Assembly (NCBI RefSeq): GCF_900105945.1
Contig: NZ_FNSO01000004.1
Span: forward strand, 1,302,001 to 1,366,000
Origin: Amycolatopsis tolypomycina
GTDB lineage: Bacteria > Actinomycetota > Actinomycetes > Mycobacteriales > Pseudonocardiaceae
Direction: 5' to 3'
DNA length: 64,000 nucleotides
The position numbers and the translations under genes were made by a program. This document shows, one piece after another, positions 30,075 to 37,806 of this stretch. The first letter of the stretch is position 1. Every line of letters begins with the position of its first letter. The notes below the pieces were generated by a model. It saw only the letters and a program-made list of their open reading frames with translations. It did not search any database and was not told the origin of the DNA.

Positions 30075-30413
30075 TCAGCGACGCCGGAGGCGGTCGACCA
30101 GCCGGCGCTTCGGCTTGGGCAGGTGGCCGCCTTCGATCAGCCATGTCACGAACTCGTCCGCGTACGCCCCCGACCGCTCCGCCGCCTTCTTCGGGCGGCC
30201 TCGGTTGAACTCCGCGAACAGGGGCCCGAACCGCTCGCCCAGTGCCTCCGCCAGCTCGGGCCGCTGGTAGGCCAGTACCCGGCCGTGCTTGCGTCGCAGC
30301 ACGGTCGCCTCCACCCGCAACCGGTCCGGGTCGAAGCCCGCCGGTGCCGGGCCGTCGGCCAGCAAGGCGTGCAGCAGCTCCGCCTGGCGCCCGGCCAGGT
30401 CCTCGCGGCTCAC
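30075..30413 (-). CDS. Small partner protein of the MNIO enzyme (SCO6045-like)
   Basis: A 112-residue basic protein from GTG 30413, overlapping the MNIO stop by four bases (GTGA). The N-terminal half is helical (LAGRQAELLHALLADGPAPA, VEATVLRRKHGRVLAYQRPE) and the C-terminus is strongly basic (HLPKPKRRLVDRLRRR). I recall a similar small protein, SCO6045, beside the DUF692 gene of Streptomyces. MNIO enzymes commonly need a partner that binds the precursor peptide (MbnC, TglI and others); position and size suggest the same role here, although no sequence similarity to those partners is evident to me. Last gene of the operon. Confidence 0.7.
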   Translation of the reverse strand: MSREDLAGRQAELLHALLADGPAPAGFDPDRLRVEATVLRRKHGRVLAYQRPELAEALGERFGPLFAEFNRGRPKKAAERSGAYADEFVTWLIEGGHLPKPKRRLVDRLRRR

Positions 30414-31210
30414 GTCGTCACCGCTGCCCGCAGCGCCGCCAGCTCCGCCGCGAGTTCGTCGTCCGTGGGGTAGTCGTCGTCGCGCTCCAGCAGGACGCCC
30501 GGCGGGTCCGTGCGGCGGCGCAACTCCGTCAACAGGGACAGCACCTCCGGCAGGACCGGGTGCGCGTGCGTGTCGTGGTAGACGCCGTCGCGCTCGATGC
30601 CGCCCGCCATGTGCACGTACGCCAGCCGCTCCCAGGGGATGCCGTCCAGGAACGCCTCCGGGTCGGTGCCGATGTTGCGGGCGTTGGCGTACAGGTTCGC
30701 GACGTCGATGATCAGCAGGCAGTCCGTCCGCTCGGTCAGCTCGGTGAGGAACTGCTCCTCGGTCAGCTCGGCGTCCGGCCAGTCGAGCACCGCGGCGATG
30801 TTCTCCAGCGCCAGCGGTACGTCCACAATGGACTGGGCGAGCCGGACGTTCGCCACCAGCACGTCCAGTGCCTCGCGCGTGCGGGGGAGCGGCATCAGGT
30901 GCCCCGAGTCGAGCCCGCCCGCGCGCACGAAGCACACGTGGTCGCTGACCAGCGGCGCGTCCAGGGCCCGCGCGATCTCCGCGAGGTGCTGGACGCGGCC
31001 GGTGTCCAGCGGCTCGGCGCCGCCGAGGGACAGCGAGACGGCGTGCGGCAGCACCGGCAGCCCTCGCTTCCGCAGCGCCACGAGCGTCTCCGGCAGGTGG
31101 TCGGCGTGCAGGTTCTCGGCGACGACCTCGACCCAGTCGACGCCCGGCAGCCGCGCGATCGACAGGTCGAGCTCGTGCCGCCAGCCGATCCCGATCCCCA
31201 GCTCACCCAC
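30410..31210 (-). CDS. Multinuclear non-heme iron oxidase (MNIO, formerly DUF692)
   Basis: A 266-residue TIM-barrel enzyme from GTG 31210, with GGAGG eight bases upstream; the start lies inside the end of the preceding gene (8-base overlap). The iron ligands and family motifs are intact: His56 in PHAVSLSLG, His91 in SDHVCF, Glu136 in LENIAAVL, Asp169 and Asn172 in IIDVANLYANA, His200 in VHMAGG, Asp213/His215/His217 in DTHAHPV and Glu242 in LLERDDDYP. Characterised relatives (MbnB, TglH, ApyH, ChrH) oxidatively remodel residues, mostly Cys, in ribosomal peptides. Here the only Cys-rich products nearby are the tails of the two membrane proteins upstream. Confidence 0.92.
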   Translation of the reverse strand: MGELGIGIGWRHELDLSIARLPGVDWVEVVAENLHADHLPETLVALRKRGLPVLPHAVSLSLGGAEPLDTGRVQHLAEIARALDAPLVSDHVCFVRAGGLDSGHLMPLPRTREALDVLVANVRLAQSIVDVPLALENIAAVLDWPDAELTEEQFLTELTERTDCLLIIDVANLYANARNIGTDPEAFLDGIPWERLAYVHMAGGIERDGVYHDTHAHPVLPEVLSLLTELRRRTDPPGVLLERDDDYPTDDELAAELAALRAAVTT

Positions 31211-32120
31211 CGCAACCCCCTCCGCCGCCGCACGACGAACCACACGAGGACCCGCTGCTGCACGACGAGCCGCTGCTGCAGGAAGACCCGCTGCTGCACG
31301 ACGACCCGGACGAGCCCCCGCCGCCGGACGCCGTCACCGGCGGGGCCAGCGCCGCGCTCAGCTCCTCGTCCGGGTACATCGCCCAACCGCCCAGCGCGAC
31401 CGCGGCCGCGGCCCCGCCGAGCAGCACGCCGCCCGCCAGCATCCCGGCCGGCACCGGCCCGCTCGCCGCGGAGCGGACCTGGCCGAGCACGCGGTACCCC
31501 GCGGCCGATGGCTGCCGCGCGCCCGGCTTCGCCCGGCGAACCGCCGCCACCACCGCCAGCACTGCCGCGACGATCACCAGGAACACCAGGATCCCTACCG
31601 GGCGGCCGAGCGCGATGCCGTTGACCAGCCGGACCAGGCCGAACGCCAGCACGCCCACCTGCAGGAGCAGCCCGAACGTCCGTGCCTGCCGCTTCGCCGA
31701 AGCCGACACCAGCAGCCCACGCTGGTCGAGGCCGTCCTCCAGGGCCCGCATCGCCGCCGAGCCGCGCACGGACGCCCGGATCGTCGCCGTCGTCTTCAGG
31801 TGCGCGACGTCGAAGACCGCCCGCTCCACCGGGTCGGACGGCCGTGCCGCGGTCCGGCTGATCTGTTTGTAGCTGTTGACGCGCAGCTGCCCGCGCTCGA
31901 CCAGGGCCGCGATCGCCGCGTCGACGGCCCGGTCGGGGCCACCGGCGAGGAAGGCGAGCTGGTACACCGTGGGCGGCGGACCGGCGAGATCGGCGCCCGC
32001 CCGCATCGCCCGGCGGTTCACGACGCCGGTCACGATGACCCTGACCAGCAGGGCCGCGCCGAGCAGCGCGATGTAGAGGACCACGAAATCCGGTCCGGAA
32101 ATGCCCCACGGGTCGTCCAT
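31203..32120 (-). CDS. TIGR04222-type membrane protein with Ser/Gly/Cys-repeat tail (first tail type)
   Basis: A 305-residue protein from ATG 32120. An N-terminal helix (VVLYIALLGAALLVRVIV), a soluble segment resembling a winged helix (VYQLAFLAGGPDRAVDAAIA), then hydrophobic helices around residues 155-200 and 235-260. The protein has no Cys until the last 32 residues, which contain four SSGSSC units, one GSSC and a final GGGGGCGG: six Cys in a regular array. I recall this architecture as the TIGR04222 family (conserved domain followed by a low-complexity tail). With four helices both termini would be on the same, probably cytoplasmic, side. The MNIO start overlaps its stop, so enzyme and likely substrate are made together. 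Confidence 0.85.
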   Translation of the reverse strand: MDDPWGISGPDFVVLYIALLGAALLVRVIVTGVVNRRAMRAGADLAGPPPTVYQLAFLAGGPDRAVDAAIAALVERGQLRVNSYKQISRTAARPSDPVERAVFDVAHLKTTATIRASVRGSAAMRALEDGLDQRGLLVSASAKRQARTFGLLLQVGVLAFGLVRLVNGIALGRPVGILVFLVIVAAVLAVVAAVRRAKPGARQPSAAGYRVLGQVRSAASGPVPAGMLAGGVLLGGAAAAVALGGWAMYPDEELSAALAPPVTASGGGGSSGSSCSSGSSCSSGSSCSSGSSCGSSCGGGGGCGG

Positions 32121-32186
32121 CGCCCGTCTCCCCTCAGTGTGTCGCGGTTACCGTAGCTGTGAGACGCACGCGCTCGCGTCGGCGTT

Positions 32187-33086
32187 TCAACCGCCGCAGC
32201 CCCCGCCTCCGCCGCCACCTCCGCCGCCGCAGCTGCTGCCCCCGCCGCCTCCGCCGCAGCTCGCGCCGCCGTAGAAACCGGCGCTGCCCCCACTGGCGGC
32301 CGCCCACCCGCGGCGTGGGCCGTGGCCGCGGGACGGCGAGACGTGCGTGGCGCGGCTGACAGCCAGCCGGACGTCCTTGTCGGGGTGGCTGCCGAACCCG
32401 CCGGCCGCGACGGCCGCCACGGCGCCGGACGCCAGCGGCCCGGCCCGCTCGGCTTCGGTGGCCGCGGCCCGCCCGGCGGTGGTGGTGGTCCCCAGTCCGG
32501 GGAGGGTCACGGCGCAGTACGTGCCGACGGCGGCCGCGCCGATGTTCAGCACCAGCAGGCCCACCAGGAAGCCGACCGGGTGCCCGGCCGCCGAGCCCGC
32601 GACCAGCCGGACCGCGCCGAGCACCAGCAGCGCCACGTAGGCCAGCACCGTGAAAACCCAGGTCAGGCGCACCTTCCGGACGTCGACCAGCAGGCCGCGG
32701 GCGATCAGCCCGGCCTCGAGCGCGGCCACCTCCGGGTGCTGCAGCACCTCGCGGCGCACCGATTCGACGGCGGTGCCGGTCTTGCCGATCCGCACCAGCA
32801 CGGCCCGGCCCAGGTCGTCCGGCGCCGAACCGCGGACGTGGTGCACCCGGCCGGTGCCGTCCATCCGGATGGTCTGCTGCTCCAGCAGGCGCGCGACGAC
32901 GACCTCGCCGACGCGCGTGCGGCCGCCGGTGAGCAGCGCGAGTTCTTCGGCCCGCTCCGGCACGCCCCCGCTCCGGCCGCGCCGCAGGACGCCGAGCCGG
33001 AGCCCGGCGGCCAGCGCCGGGACCAGCAGCAACCCCAGGTAGAGCCCCGCGAACACCGGTCCGGGAATACCCCAGGTGTCGGTCAT
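32187..33086 (-). CDS. TIGR04222-type membrane protein with Gly/Cys tail (paralogue)
   Basis: A 299-residue paralogue of the next gene, from ATG 33086 (MTDTWGIPGPVFAGLYLGLL aligns with MDDPWGISGPDFVVLYIALL). The soluble part (ELALLTGGRTRVGEVVVARL) and central helices (VFTVLAYVALLVLGAVRLV, VGFLVGLLVLNIGAAAVG) keep the order of the paralogue. Its tail carries GASCGGGGGGSSCG followed by a long Gly run and CGG, i.e. three Cys spaced by 8 and 12 residues, plus one Cys in a membrane helix. It is the first gene of the operon and is separated from its paralogue by 66 bases. Two substrates with different Cys spacing for one MNIO enzyme would be unusual. Confidence 0.85.
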   Translation of the reverse strand: MTDTWGIPGPVFAGLYLGLLLVPALAAGLRLGVLRRGRSGGVPERAEELALLTGGRTRVGEVVVARLLEQQTIRMDGTGRVHHVRGSAPDDLGRAVLVRIGKTGTAVESVRREVLQHPEVAALEAGLIARGLLVDVRKVRLTWVFTVLAYVALLVLGAVRLVAGSAAGHPVGFLVGLLVLNIGAAAVGTYCAVTLPGLGTTTTAGRAAATEAERAGPLASGAVAAVAAGGFGSHPDKDVRLAVSRATHVSPSRGHGPRRGWAAASGGSAGFYGGASCGGGGGGSSCGGGGGGGGGGCGG

Positions 33087-33175
33087 GAGTCCGCCCTCCC
33101 TCGTCCGTGTGCGGAGACTACGTTCGAGGAAGGGCGGGGGGTTGCTCCCTTAAGGAGGATTTAGGCTGGTGCCTT

Positions 33176-33598
33176 CTACGACTGGGGTACCAATTTGAGC
33201 GAGATCGAGTTGATGCAGTAACGCTGGTCGGTCGGGGTCGGGTAGCCCTCGCCCTCGAAGACGTGCCCGAGGTGGCTGTGGCAGGAGCCGCAGAGCACCT
33301 CGATGCGCTTCATGCCCATGGTGCGGTCTTCGCGCAGCAGCACGGCGTCGGAATCGGCCGGGTCGTAGAAGGACGGCCAGCCGCAGTGGCTGTCGAACTT
33401 CGTGTCGCTGCGGAACAGCTCGGCACCGCAGGCGCGGCACTCGTAGACGCCGGTGGTCTTCGTGTCGGTGTACTCACCGGTGAACGGCCGTTCGGTCCCC
33501 GCCTGGCGGAGGACGGCGAACTCGTCGGGGCTGAGCTGCGCCCGCCATTCCTGCTCGGACTTCACGACGCGCGGGGTCGCGCCGACAACGGGTTTCAT
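33176..33598 (-). CDS. msrB: Peptide-methionine (R)-S-oxide reductase
   Basis: A 140-residue enzyme from ATG 33598; GTG 33616 upstream would add six residues. It reduces methionine-R-sulfoxide in proteins. Zinc is held by Cys54/Cys57 (YECRACGAELF) and Cys103/Cys106 (VLCGSCHSHLGHVFEG), and the catalytic Cys128 lies in QRYCINSISL. FDSHCGWPSFYDP is also characteristic. The resolving Cys is not obvious other than Cys72. It is transcribed toward the same side as the MNIO operon's start region but is a separate unit. Confidence 0.95.
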   Translation of the reverse strand: MKPVVGATPRVVKSEQEWRAQLSPDEFAVLRQAGTERPFTGEYTDTKTTGVYECRACGAELFRSDTKFDSHCGWPSFYDPADSDAVLLREDRTMGMKRIEVLCGSCHSHLGHVFEGEGYPTPTDQRYCINSISLKLVPQS

Positions 33599-33617
33599 AC
33601 CTTTCACCCGATCCACG

Positions 33618-33923
33618 TTACGCCGCGAGCCAGGCGAGGGCGTGCACGACGATGTCCCATGCGGCCACGATCACGCCGAGCACGATGAGGACGACGATCA
33701 GGGCCGCGACCCAGTAGCGCAGCCCCCCGAGCCGGTTGCTGGAGTCGGCGAAGTCGGCAACCCCGTCCAGTGCGGCTTCGATGGTGAAGTTCGGTCCGCA
33801 CCGCTCGATGCGGTCGAGGTGCTCGGCGAACGCGCGCGCCTCCGGATCGTACGGGTCCAGGCCGACCAGGTCCTCGTGGAAGCGAGGATTCTGGCCCGGC
33901 AGCGAAGCTCCGTCGTCGGCCAT
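33618..33923 (-). CDS. Small single-helix membrane protein
   Basis: A 101-residue protein from ATG 33923 (MADDGASLPGQNPRFHEDLV); an ATG at 33941 is less likely. The N-terminal 65 residues are polar and acidic, and residues 70-100 form one hydrophobic helix (YWVAALIVVLIVLGVIVAAW) ending in a short polar tail. No known domain. It precedes msrB by 19 bases and may be co-transcribed with it. Confidence 0.7.
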   Translation of the reverse strand: MADDGASLPGQNPRFHEDLVGLDPYDPEARAFAEHLDRIERCGPNFTIEAALDGVADFADSSNRLGGLRYWVAALIVVLIVLGVIVAAWDIVVHALAWLAA

Positions 33924-33976
33924 GCCACCACGGTAGGCCATCCGGCCCGCTCAGCACACCGGACGCGCGTTAAGTC

Positions 33977-35674
33977 TCAGTTGCCCGTGCTCGACCCGGC
34001 GTCGGCGTTGGCCTTGGTCTGGGCGTCGATGAGCAGCTGCCCGCCGGAGTTCACGATCCGGAACGAGTGCGACTCTTCGTGATCCGGGAAGACCACCGTG
34101 GCGGTGATGGTCACCGCGCCGTCATCGTTGTACGCGCCGCTCGCGCGCTTGGCGCTGACCGACTTGAACTTGCTCCAGTACTCGGTGAAGGCGTCCTGGC
34201 TGCCGTAGACCTGCTGGGCCGCCGGCGTGAGCATCGACCAGGAGGCCGCGGCCCCGCCGGGGAAGTCGTAGAACGCGATGATCCGCTGGCCGGCCGGAGA
34301 AAATTCGATCTTGCCCGACGTGGGGGTCTTGCCAAGGCCGGCGGGTGCGTTCGGGGCACTGCTCGAGCTGTTGGGCTTGGACGAGTTCTGGCCCGAGGTC
34401 GGCTGGGTGCCCGGCGACTGGGCCACCTGGTTGCCGCCCGAACCGCCGTTGCCCGAGTTCAGGACCAGGAACACGACGACCGCGACCACCACGACCGCCG
34501 CGCCGGCGCCGGCGAACATCGCGTACTTGCGCTTGTTGTCCGGCTTGCTCGTGGTCGACGAGTACTGGGGAGCCCTGGCCGTCGGCGCGGCCGCGGGCAT
34601 CGGTCTGGGCGGGGTGTTCGGCGGGGCGGCCGGGGAGCGCATCGGCATGAACGCCGCCGTCGGGCGGGGCGGGTTCGACGGTGACTTGGCTGCCGGCTTG
34701 TTCGCCGGCACGGGTGTGCCGACCGGCGGCGACGACGGCGCCTTGCCGACCGTGCGCTGCCACGGCGGCCGCTCGCCTTCGTCGGCGGCGGGCGTGGCCG
34801 GTTTGCGGCCCGCGCCGCCGGAGAGCAGCGGCGGGGACGCCGACTGGCCGCCGGGCTCGGTGCGGGCCAGCGCGGCCAGCCGCTCGCGGGCCTCGGCCAT
34901 GCTCGGCCGCTCGCCCGGCTCGCTGCGCAGCAGGCTCATCAGCAGCGCGGTGGCCGCGCCCGCCTGCACCGGCGGGTTGATCTGGCCGTTCGCCGCCGCG
35001 TAGAGCAGCGCGAGCTGGTTGGTCGTGTTGCCGTACGGCGTGGTGCCCTCGATCGCCTGGTAGAGGGTCGCGCCGAGGGCGAAGACGTCGGAGCTGGGCA
35101 CCGGGTCGGCGCCGCGGGCCAGCTCGGGGGCCAGGTACGCGGGGGTGCCGCCGATCAGGCCGGTCGCCGTCAGCGTCATGTCGCCGGCCGCGCGGGAGAT
35201 GCCGAAGTCGGTGATCTTCGCGGTGCCGGTCTCGTCGATGAGGATGTTGCCGGGCTTGACGTCCCGGTGCACGATCCCGGCGCGGTGGGCGGCCACCAGC
35301 GCGGACGCGACCTGCTCGCCGATCCGGGCGACCCGGCCCAGCGGCAGGGTGCCCTCCTCGGCGAGGATCGTGGAGAGGCTGGGCCCGTTCAGGTACTCCA
35401 TCACCAGGCACGGGTCGCCGTTGTGCTCGGCGATGTCGAACACCACGATGGCGTTCGGGTGCTGGAACCGGGCGGCGTTCTTCGCCTCGCGCATCGCGCG
35501 CTGGCGCATGTTGTCGCGTTCGGTCTCGGAGACACCCGGCTGCGGGAGGATCTGCTTGATCGCGACGGTGCGTTCGAGGCGCACGTCGGTCGCGCGCCAC
35601 ACGACACCCATGGCACCGCTACCAATGTGCTCGACGAGGCGGTAGTGCCCCGCGATCAGCTGACCGGTGTCGAT
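33977..35674 (-). CDS. Membrane-anchored Ser/Thr protein kinase (Hanks type), non-canonical start codon
   Basis: About 565 residues. The glycine loop (HIGSGAMGVVWRATD) begins before the first ATG (35611), and no ATG, GTG or TTG exists in frame between that ATG and the stop at 35717-35719. I place the start at ATC 35674, eight bases after AGGAG; CTG 35659 is another option. Kinase motifs are intact: AIKQIL Lys, IVHRDVKPGNILID, KITDFGISRA and GTPAYLAPE. A Pro-rich linker of ~100 residues follows, then a transmembrane helix (AMFAGAGAAVVVVAVVVFLV) and an extracellular domain of ~150 residues without PASTA repeats. It probably senses an external signal. Confidence 0.85.
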   Translation of the reverse strand: MDTGQLIAGHYRLVEHIGSGAMGVVWRATDVRLERTVAIKQILPQPGVSETERDNMRQRAMREAKNAARFQHPNAIVVFDIAEHNGDPCLVMEYLNGPSLSTILAEEGTLPLGRVARIGEQVASALVAAHRAGIVHRDVKPGNILIDETGTAKITDFGISRAAGDMTLTATGLIGGTPAYLAPELARGADPVPSSDVFALGATLYQAIEGTTPYGNTTNQLALLYAAANGQINPPVQAGAATALLMSLLRSEPGERPSMAEARERLAALARTEPGGQSASPPLLSGGAGRKPATPAADEGERPPWQRTVGKAPSSPPVGTPVPANKPAAKSPSNPPRPTAAFMPMRSPAAPPNTPPRPMPAAAPTARAPQYSSTTSKPDNKRKYAMFAGAGAAVVVVAVVVFLVLNSGNGGSGGNQVAQSPGTQPTSGQNSSKPNSSSSAPNAPAGLGKTPTSGKIEFSPAGQRIIAFYDFPGGAAASWSMLTPAAQQVYGSQDAFTEYWSKFKSVSAKRASGAYNDDGAVTITATVVFPDHEESHSFRIVNSGGQLLIDAQTKANADAGSSTGN

Positions 35675-35777
35675 GGCGACTGCTCCTGACGAAATTCCCG
35701 GTGGTGGTGGCCCTGCTCAGCGCGTTACCGCTTCGCGCACCCGATCGAGTGTAGCGGTCGGGCCTGTGCTCTTCGCG

Positions 35778-36440
35778 TCAGCCAGCCTGTCCGGCAGGCT
35801 GCGGTTCGGCCGGTGCCCGCTTCTTGAACACCTTGACCAGCCCGATCGCTCCGGCCAGCGCGAACACGCCGTAACAGGCGAGCAGCGCGGGCGGCGTGTC
35901 GCCGGTCAGAGCGTCGCCGAGGACGACCACGGCGACCGTGCCGGGCACGCTCCCGAGCAGCGTACCGGTCAGGTACGGGACGAGCCGCACCGAGGACACC
36001 CCGCAGAGGTAGCTGAAGGGGGCGAACGGCACCACCGGGATCAGCCGCAGCGACGTGATGGCGAGGACGCCGCCGTCGGCGAGGCGGTCGTTGACCGTTC
36101 TGACGGCCGAGCGGTGCAGGTGCCGGGTGACGAGGTCACGGCCGAGCAGCCGCGCCAGCCCGAAGGAGAGGCCGGCCGCGATGGTGGTGGCGACCAGGCC
36201 GATCGCGATCCCGGCCGCGGTGCCGACGAGCAGGCCGGCGGCCAGGTTGAACACCGTGCGCGGGATGGGCGCCACGGTGAGCAGCGAGTAGGCGACGAGC
36301 AGCACGAGCGGGGTGGCGGGGCCGGTGGTGGCGGCCCAGGCCCGCAGTTCGGCCGGACCGGGGATCGGCAGCAGCACCGCGGCCGCCGCGAAGGCGGCGA
36401 GCACGGCGAGCGCGACGATCAGCTTGGTGCGGCCGGACAC
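35778..36440 (-). CDS. TVP38/TMEM64 (DedA-like, SNARE-associated) membrane protein
   Basis: A 220-residue protein from GTG 36440. The VTT-domain signature is visible in APIPRTVFNLAAGLLVGTAA with GRDLVTRHLHRS and LRLIPVVPFAPFSYLCGVSS, where the conserved Arg and Pro lie in re-entrant loops. About six hydrophobic segments. Family members are linked to membrane lipid transport or homeostasis. Monocistronic, with an IS110-family element inserted upstream of its promoter region. Confidence 0.85.
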   Translation of the reverse strand: MSGRTKLIVALAVLAAFAAAAVLLPIPGPAELRAWAATTGPATPLVLLVAYSLLTVAPIPRTVFNLAAGLLVGTAAGIAIGLVATTIAAGLSFGLARLLGRDLVTRHLHRSAVRTVNDRLADGGVLAITSLRLIPVVPFAPFSYLCGVSSVRLVPYLTGTLLGSVPGTVAVVVLGDALTGDTPPALLACYGVFALAGAIGLVKVFKKRAPAEPQPAGQAG

Positions 36441-36507
36441 CCGATCGAGCCTACCGGCGGCATTCTCGCGGGCGCCGCCCAGGCGCGATCACCGCTAGCG
36501 TGGCCTC

Positions 36508-37800
36508 AGTGTCAGGGTGGTGTTGCCGCTGTTGCGGTGGTTGGGATCCTGGCCGCTGGTGACCTGGCTCGTAGCGTCGCTGCCACCTGCTTGCGGGTTG
36601 GCGATCATGCGTTGTGCCGGTCACCGGTGAGCCAGGGCCGACCGGCGTGACTTGATAGGAGCGTGGCAGCGCCCCCACTGAGGTGTGTCCGCCGGCCGGC
36701 CCAGCCGTCCCTTCGAGCTGGAAGGAGACCATCCCCATGGTGGTGATGCTGGGTATCGATGTCCACAAGAACACCCACACCGCGGTCGCGGTCGAGCAGG
36801 TAGGGCGCAAACTCGACCAGAAGACGGTGCGCGCGACCGATGCCGGTCACCGGCAGCTGCTGCGCTGGGCACTGCGCAACTGGCCAGACACCGAGCTGAC
36901 GTTCGCGGTGGAGGACTGCCGGCACGTGTCGACCCGGCTGGAACGAGCGCTGCTCGCCGCAGGCCAGACCGTGGTCCGGGTCCCGCCGAAGCTGATGGCC
37001 GGAGCTCGCTCCTCGGCGCGCACGCGCGGCAAGTCAGACCCGATCGACGCACTGGCCATCGCCCGGGCCGCGCTGCGCGAACCGAACCTGCCGGCCGCCA
37101 CACACGACAGCGTCTCCCGCGAGGTCAAACTGCTCGTCGACCACCGCGAAGACCTGGTCAACACCCGCACCCAGGTGCAGAACCGGCTGCGCTGGCACCT
37201 ACACGAACTCGACCCCGAACTCGACCCCACCGCCCGCAGCCTGGACCGGCTCTGCGAACTCGACCGGCTCACCGCCTGGCTGGCCCAGCAGCCGGCATCG
37301 ATGGTGGTGCGCATCGCCACCGAGCTGGTCACCGACATCCGGGCACTCACCGTCCGCGCCAACGCACTGGAGCGGGAACTCGCCCAGCGGATGGCTCACC
37401 TCGCACCCCGCCTGCTCGCCATACCCGGCTGCGGTGCCCTGACCGCAGCGAAAATCGTCGGCGAAACCGCCAACGTGACCCGGTTCCGCTCCGAAGCCTG
37501 CTTCGCCATGCACGCCGGCGTCGCCCCCATCCCCGCCTCCTCCGGCAAGACAAACCGACACCGCCTCGCCCGCGGCGGCAACCGACAACTCAACGCCGCG
37601 CTGCACCGCATCGCCGTCACCCAAACCCGCCTGGCCGGCCCCGGCCGCGACTACATCCACCGACGCCGAACCACCGGAGACACCACCATGGAAGCACTCC
37701 GCGCCCTCAAACGACGCCTCGCCCGCGTCGTCTACAACACCCTCCACCACGACACGACCCAACAACCAACCACGCTCCCCGCAGCGGCTTGACATAGGAG
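36508..37800 (+). mobile_element. IS110-family insertion sequence (ends approximate)
   Basis: The element consists of a ~230-base noncoding left end (beginning near GTGTCAGGGTGGTGTTGCCG), the transposase gene and a very short right end of roughly 10 bases. IS110 elements lack terminal inverted repeats and target duplications, so both borders are estimates. CTTGATAGGAGC (36652 region) and CTTGACATAGGAGCA (37788 region) are similar sequences near the gene's two ends and may mark recombination sites. The noncoding left end is where IS110 elements carry their bridge RNA. Confidence 0.65.
36737..37792 (+). CDS. IS110-family DEDD transposase
   Basis: A 351-residue recombinase from ATG 36737, with GAAGGAG eight bases ahead. 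The N-terminal RuvC-like DEDD domain starts MVVMLGIDVHKNTHTAVAVE and continues with TFAVEDCRHVS and SDPIDALAIARAAL; the C-terminal Tnp domain contains LLAIPGCGALTAAKIVGETA and the serine-bearing GVAPIPASSGK. The frame is uninterrupted, so the element may be active. Confidence 0.93.
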   Translation: MVVMLGIDVHKNTHTAVAVEQVGRKLDQKTVRATDAGHRQLLRWALRNWPDTELTFAVEDCRHVSTRLERALLAAGQTVVRVPPKLMAGARSSARTRGKSDPIDALAIARAALREPNLPAATHDSVSREVKLLVDHREDLVNTRTQVQNRLRWHLHELDPELDPTARSLDRLCELDRLTAWLAQQPASMVVRIATELVTDIRALTVRANALERELAQRMAHLAPRLLAIPGCGALTAAKIVGETANVTRFRSEACFAMHAGVAPIPASSGKTNRHRLARGGNRQLNAALHRIAVTQTRLAGPGRDYIHRRRTTGDTTMEALRALKRRLARVVYNTLHHDTTQQPTTLPAAA

Positions 37801-37806
37801 CAACGC

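Noticed and set aside
35611..35613. ATG 35611 as start of the Ser/Thr kinase
   Set aside because: It lies inside the glycine-rich ATP loop and would remove the first strand of the kinase fold.
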